From Sediminibacterium sp. (GTDB lineage Bacteria > Bacteroidota > Bacteroidia > Chitinophagales > Chitinophagaceae): a DNA stretch of 7,822 nucleotides. The notes under the pieces are model-generated. The model worked only from the letters and a program-made list of their open reading frames with translations. It was not told the DNA's origin and did no database searches. The position numbers were made by a program, and so were the translations under genes. The DNA lies in contig JALQXE010000190.1 of NCBI GenBank assembly GCA_023263235.1, positions 1-7,822 on the forward strand, read 5' to 3'. Shown in pieces: positions 6,160-7,822 of the stretch (position 1 is the stretch's first letter; the number at the start of each line of letters is the position of its first letter).

Positions 6160-7209
6160 ATGTCAGTATTGCACAATCGTGTCTCCAACCAAGTGTTGAA
6201 GGAAAAGTTGTATGAGGAAACATTTCCAAGAACAACCATCAGTTTTTATCAGTATTTCACTATTCAAGATCCTCTAGTATTTAGAGACGAAATATATCGT
6301 GCCTTAAATGCTATGAAAGTTTTTGGACGCATTTATGTTGCAACAGAAGGCATCAATGCACAAATAAGTGTTCCATCGCATAATATGGAAATGTTTAGAG
6401 ACTATTTATATTCTTTCAAGCCTTTAAAAGGTTTGCGTTTAAACATTGCAGTAAATGATGATGGAAAAAGTTTTTGGGTTTTAAAAATAAAGGTGCGCGA
6501 AAAAATAGTAGCTGACGGTATTGAAGACCCTAATTTTAGCATGGAGAATAAGGGGAAATATGTAAACGCGCAAGAAATGAATAATTTGTTGGCAAATGAG
6601 GATACAATAGTGATAGATATGCGCAATCATTATGAATATGAGGTTGGACATTTTGATAAAGCCATTGAAATTCCGTCTGATACATTCAGAGAACAATTAC
6701 CTATGGCTGCGGAAATGATGAAGGACAAAAAGGATAAAAATATTATTATGTATTGCACGGGGGGTATTCGTTGTGAAAAAGCAAGTGCTTATATGTTGCA
6801 CCAAGGTTTTAAAAATGTTTTTCATTTAGAAGGCGGTATAATTAATTACGCCAATAAAATAAAAGAGGCTGGGTTAGAAAGTAAATTTAAGGGCAAGAAC
6901 TTTGTGTTTGATGATAGGTTAGGTGAAAAAATTACTGAAGATATAATTGCGAAATGTCATCAGTGTGGGCAACCTGCGGATACGCACACGAATTGTAAAA
7001 ATGATGCATGCCATTTATTATTTATTCAATGCGAGGAATGCGCTAAAGCATTTGATGGATGCTGTACTACTCAATGCAAGGAAGTGTTCCATTTGCCAAT
7101 AGAGGAACAAGAAAAATTAAGGGCCGGCAAGAAAAATGGCATCCAAGTATTTAACAAAAGTAAACAAAGATTAAGACCCAAATTAGGCGTAGATATTGAG
7201 GTGAAATGA
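6160..7209 (+). CDS. trhO: tRNA uridine(34) hydroxylase, rhodanese-domain (YceA/UPF0176 family)
   Basis: TrhO carries out oxygen-dependent hydroxylation of U34 in the wobble position of a set of tRNAs, giving 5-hydroxyuridine, the precursor of further modified wobble bases. The 349-residue protein has the usual three-part layout. An N-terminal domain holds [16 protein letters not shown] (55-70). A rhodanese domain (about 135-235) contains [15 protein letters not shown] (151-165) and the active-site loop MYC199TGGIRC205EKA. A cysteine-rich C-terminal domain has C266-x2-C269, C279, C284, C291-x2-C294, C301, C302 and C306, a likely zinc-binding module. The conserved catalytic Cys199 is present. 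The ATG at 6160 matches the family N-terminus region well and follows nine T with no SD sequence. The gene stands alone between a terminator and the convergent purC, with its own putative promoter. Older databases label this family simply as rhodanese-related sulfurtransferase. Confidence 0.94.
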   Translation: MSVLHNRVSNQVLKEKLYEETFPRTTISFYQYFTIQDPLVFRDEIYRALNAMKVFGRIYVATEGINAQISVPSHNMEMFRDYLYSFKPLKGLRLNIAVNDDGKSFWVLKIKVREKIVADGIEDPNFSMENKGKYVNAQEMNNLLANEDTIVIDMRNHYEYEVGHFDKAIEIPSDTFREQLPMAAEMMKDKKDKNIIMYCTGGIRCEKASAYMLHQGFKNVFHLEGGIINYANKIKEAGLESKFKGKNFVFDDRLGEKITEDIIAKCHQCGQPADTHTNCKNDACHLLFIQCEECAKAFDGCCTTQCKEVFHLPIEEQEKLRAGKKNGIQVFNKSKQRLRPKLGVDIEVK

Positions 7210-7239
7210 TATTTAAAAGTATTTCAAAATGCTATATCA
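7207..7239. terminator. Possible bidirectional AT-rich hairpin between convergent trhO and purC
   Basis: TGATAT (7207-7212) is the inverted complement of ATATCA (7234-7239). Inside it, AGTATT (7218-7223) can pair with AATGCT (7228-7233) including one G:U pair, leaving TCAA as the loop and five unpaired bases on one side. The structure includes both stop codons. It has few G:C pairs and no long T-tract on either strand, so termination here is uncertain, yet no other candidate exists in the 22-nt intergenic space. Confidence 0.3.
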
Positions 7240-7822
7240 GATGCTTAAGGGAATCACAAACTAAATTATAAGTTTCTTCCTCAGACTTTGCATCTGGTGT
7301 AAAGGGTGCGCCAATTACTTTTTCGTAAAGTTCAATATATCTTTTTGAAATGGTGTCAATCCATGCATCGCTCATTTCGGGGACAGTTTGGCCTTCCTTT
7401 CCCATGAAATTATTTTCAATCAACCACTCGCGAACAAACTCTTTACTTAATTGCTTTTGTTTTTCTTTTTTTATTTGACGTTCTTCAAATCCTTCAGCAT
7501 AAAAATAGCGAGAAGAGTCGGGGGTGTGAATCTCATCCATTAAATAAATGGTGTCGCCAATTTTACCGAATTCATATTTGGTGTCAACTAAAATTAACCC
7601 TTGTTGTGCAGCAATTTCTTTTCCTCTTGCAAATAGGGCTAATGCATATTTTTCTAAAATTGACCAATCTTCGGCACTCGCTAAACCTTGTTTTATAATT
7701 TCTTCTTTTGAAATATCTTCATCATGCCCCTCGCTTGCTTTAGTTGATGGCGTAATGATCGGGGTTGGGAAAAAATCATTTTCAACCATGCCTTCTGGTA
7801 ATTGAACACCGCATAAAACTCT
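7232..7822 (-). CDS. purC: Phosphoribosylaminoimidazole-succinocarboxamide synthase (SAICAR synthetase), N-terminal part outside window
   Basis: PurC joins aspartate to CAIR using ATP, making SAICAR in de novo purine synthesis in the cytoplasm. The reading frame is open to the right edge, so the gene continues beyond the window; an internal methionine at 7789-7787 is not the start, because the codons upstream of it still encode family sequence ([11 protein letters not shown]). The visible 196 residues include [12 protein letters not shown] and EGHDEDIS just after it, the PurC signature [10 protein letters not shown], and [11 protein letters not shown] downstream. These contribute to nucleotide and CAIR binding. 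The C-terminal helical part ([16 protein letters not shown]) is complete and ends with a TAG stop. This long form resembles the yeast ADE1-like PurC commonly found in Bacteroidota, about 300 residues in total, so roughly the first third is missing. It converges on trhO with 22 nt between the stop codons. Confidence 0.96.
   Translation of the reverse strand, partial: RVLCGVQLPEGMVENDFFPTPIITPSTKASEGHDEDISKEEIIKQGLASAEDWSILEKYALALFARGKEIAAQQGLILVDTKYEFGKIGDTIYLMDEIHTPDSSRYFYAEGFEERQIKKEKQKQLSKEFVREWLIENNFMGKEGQTVPEMSDAWIDTISKRYIELYEKVIGAPFTPDAKSEEETYNLVCDSLKHLI

Noticed and set aside
7548..7805. A plus-strand open frame of 85 codons opposite purC.
   Set aside because: It is the antisense of a clearly conserved purC region and shows no independent domain or start signal.
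1..7822. Search for CRISPR arrays, transposase or integrase genes, tRNA or rRNA genes and toxin-antitoxin pairs.
   Set aside because: Nothing with repeat-spacer structure, terminal inverted repeats, or matching protein motifs was seen; the genes are ordinary chromosomal ones.

Overview
The window looks like ordinary chromosomal DNA from a member of the Bacteroidota, perhaps a Chitinophagaceae-like lineage (the family-level guess is inference). The evidence is low-GC coding sequence, starts without a usable Shine-Dalgarno sequence, perfect matches to the Bacteroidota -7 promoter element TAnnTTTG ahead of rlmB and trhO, and proteins typical of the phylum (a GSCFA-domain protein, a Bacteroidota-style RlmB and PurC). 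There is no sign of a mobile element, phage, CRISPR array, tRNA or rRNA. The window is gene-dense, and the longest stretch without a gene is 128 bp (6032-6159).

Layout. 1-628 is the 3' half of metK (S-adenosylmethionine synthetase), closed by a strong hairpin terminator at 642-682. A tight run of five same-strand genes follows: a NUDIX hydrolase (697-1257), rlmB (1276-2097), a GSCFA-domain SGNH-like protein (2105-3115), a membrane-anchored or exported penicillin-acylase-family Ntn-hydrolase (3146-5626), and a small four-helix membrane protein (5657-6031). Gaps are 18, 7, 30 and 30 nt, and the run ends at a hairpin plus T-tract (6053-6091), so much of it may be one transcription unit with a second promoter just before rlmB. 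trhO (6160-7209) follows with its own promoter. It converges on purC, whose C-terminal 196 codons are visible on the minus strand (7232 to the right edge). The two stop codons are only 22 nt apart.

How the genes relate. MetK makes SAM, which RlmB uses to methylate 23S rRNA. TrhO hydroxylates U34 of certain tRNAs, so translation-related RNA modification recurs, although the genes are not one pathway. PurC is purine biosynthesis and the NUDIX enzyme probably hydrolyses a nucleotide-sugar type diphosphate. The least understood part is the GSCFA / Ntn-acylase / 4-TM trio at 2105-6031, a possible envelope-associated hydrolase set with unknown substrates.

I do not see clear evidence of a wholly new system. 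The points most worth checking are the acylase active-site geometry, the uncharacterised trio, the near-leaderless promoter of rlmB, and the hairpins immediately upstream of the acylase and trhO start codons.
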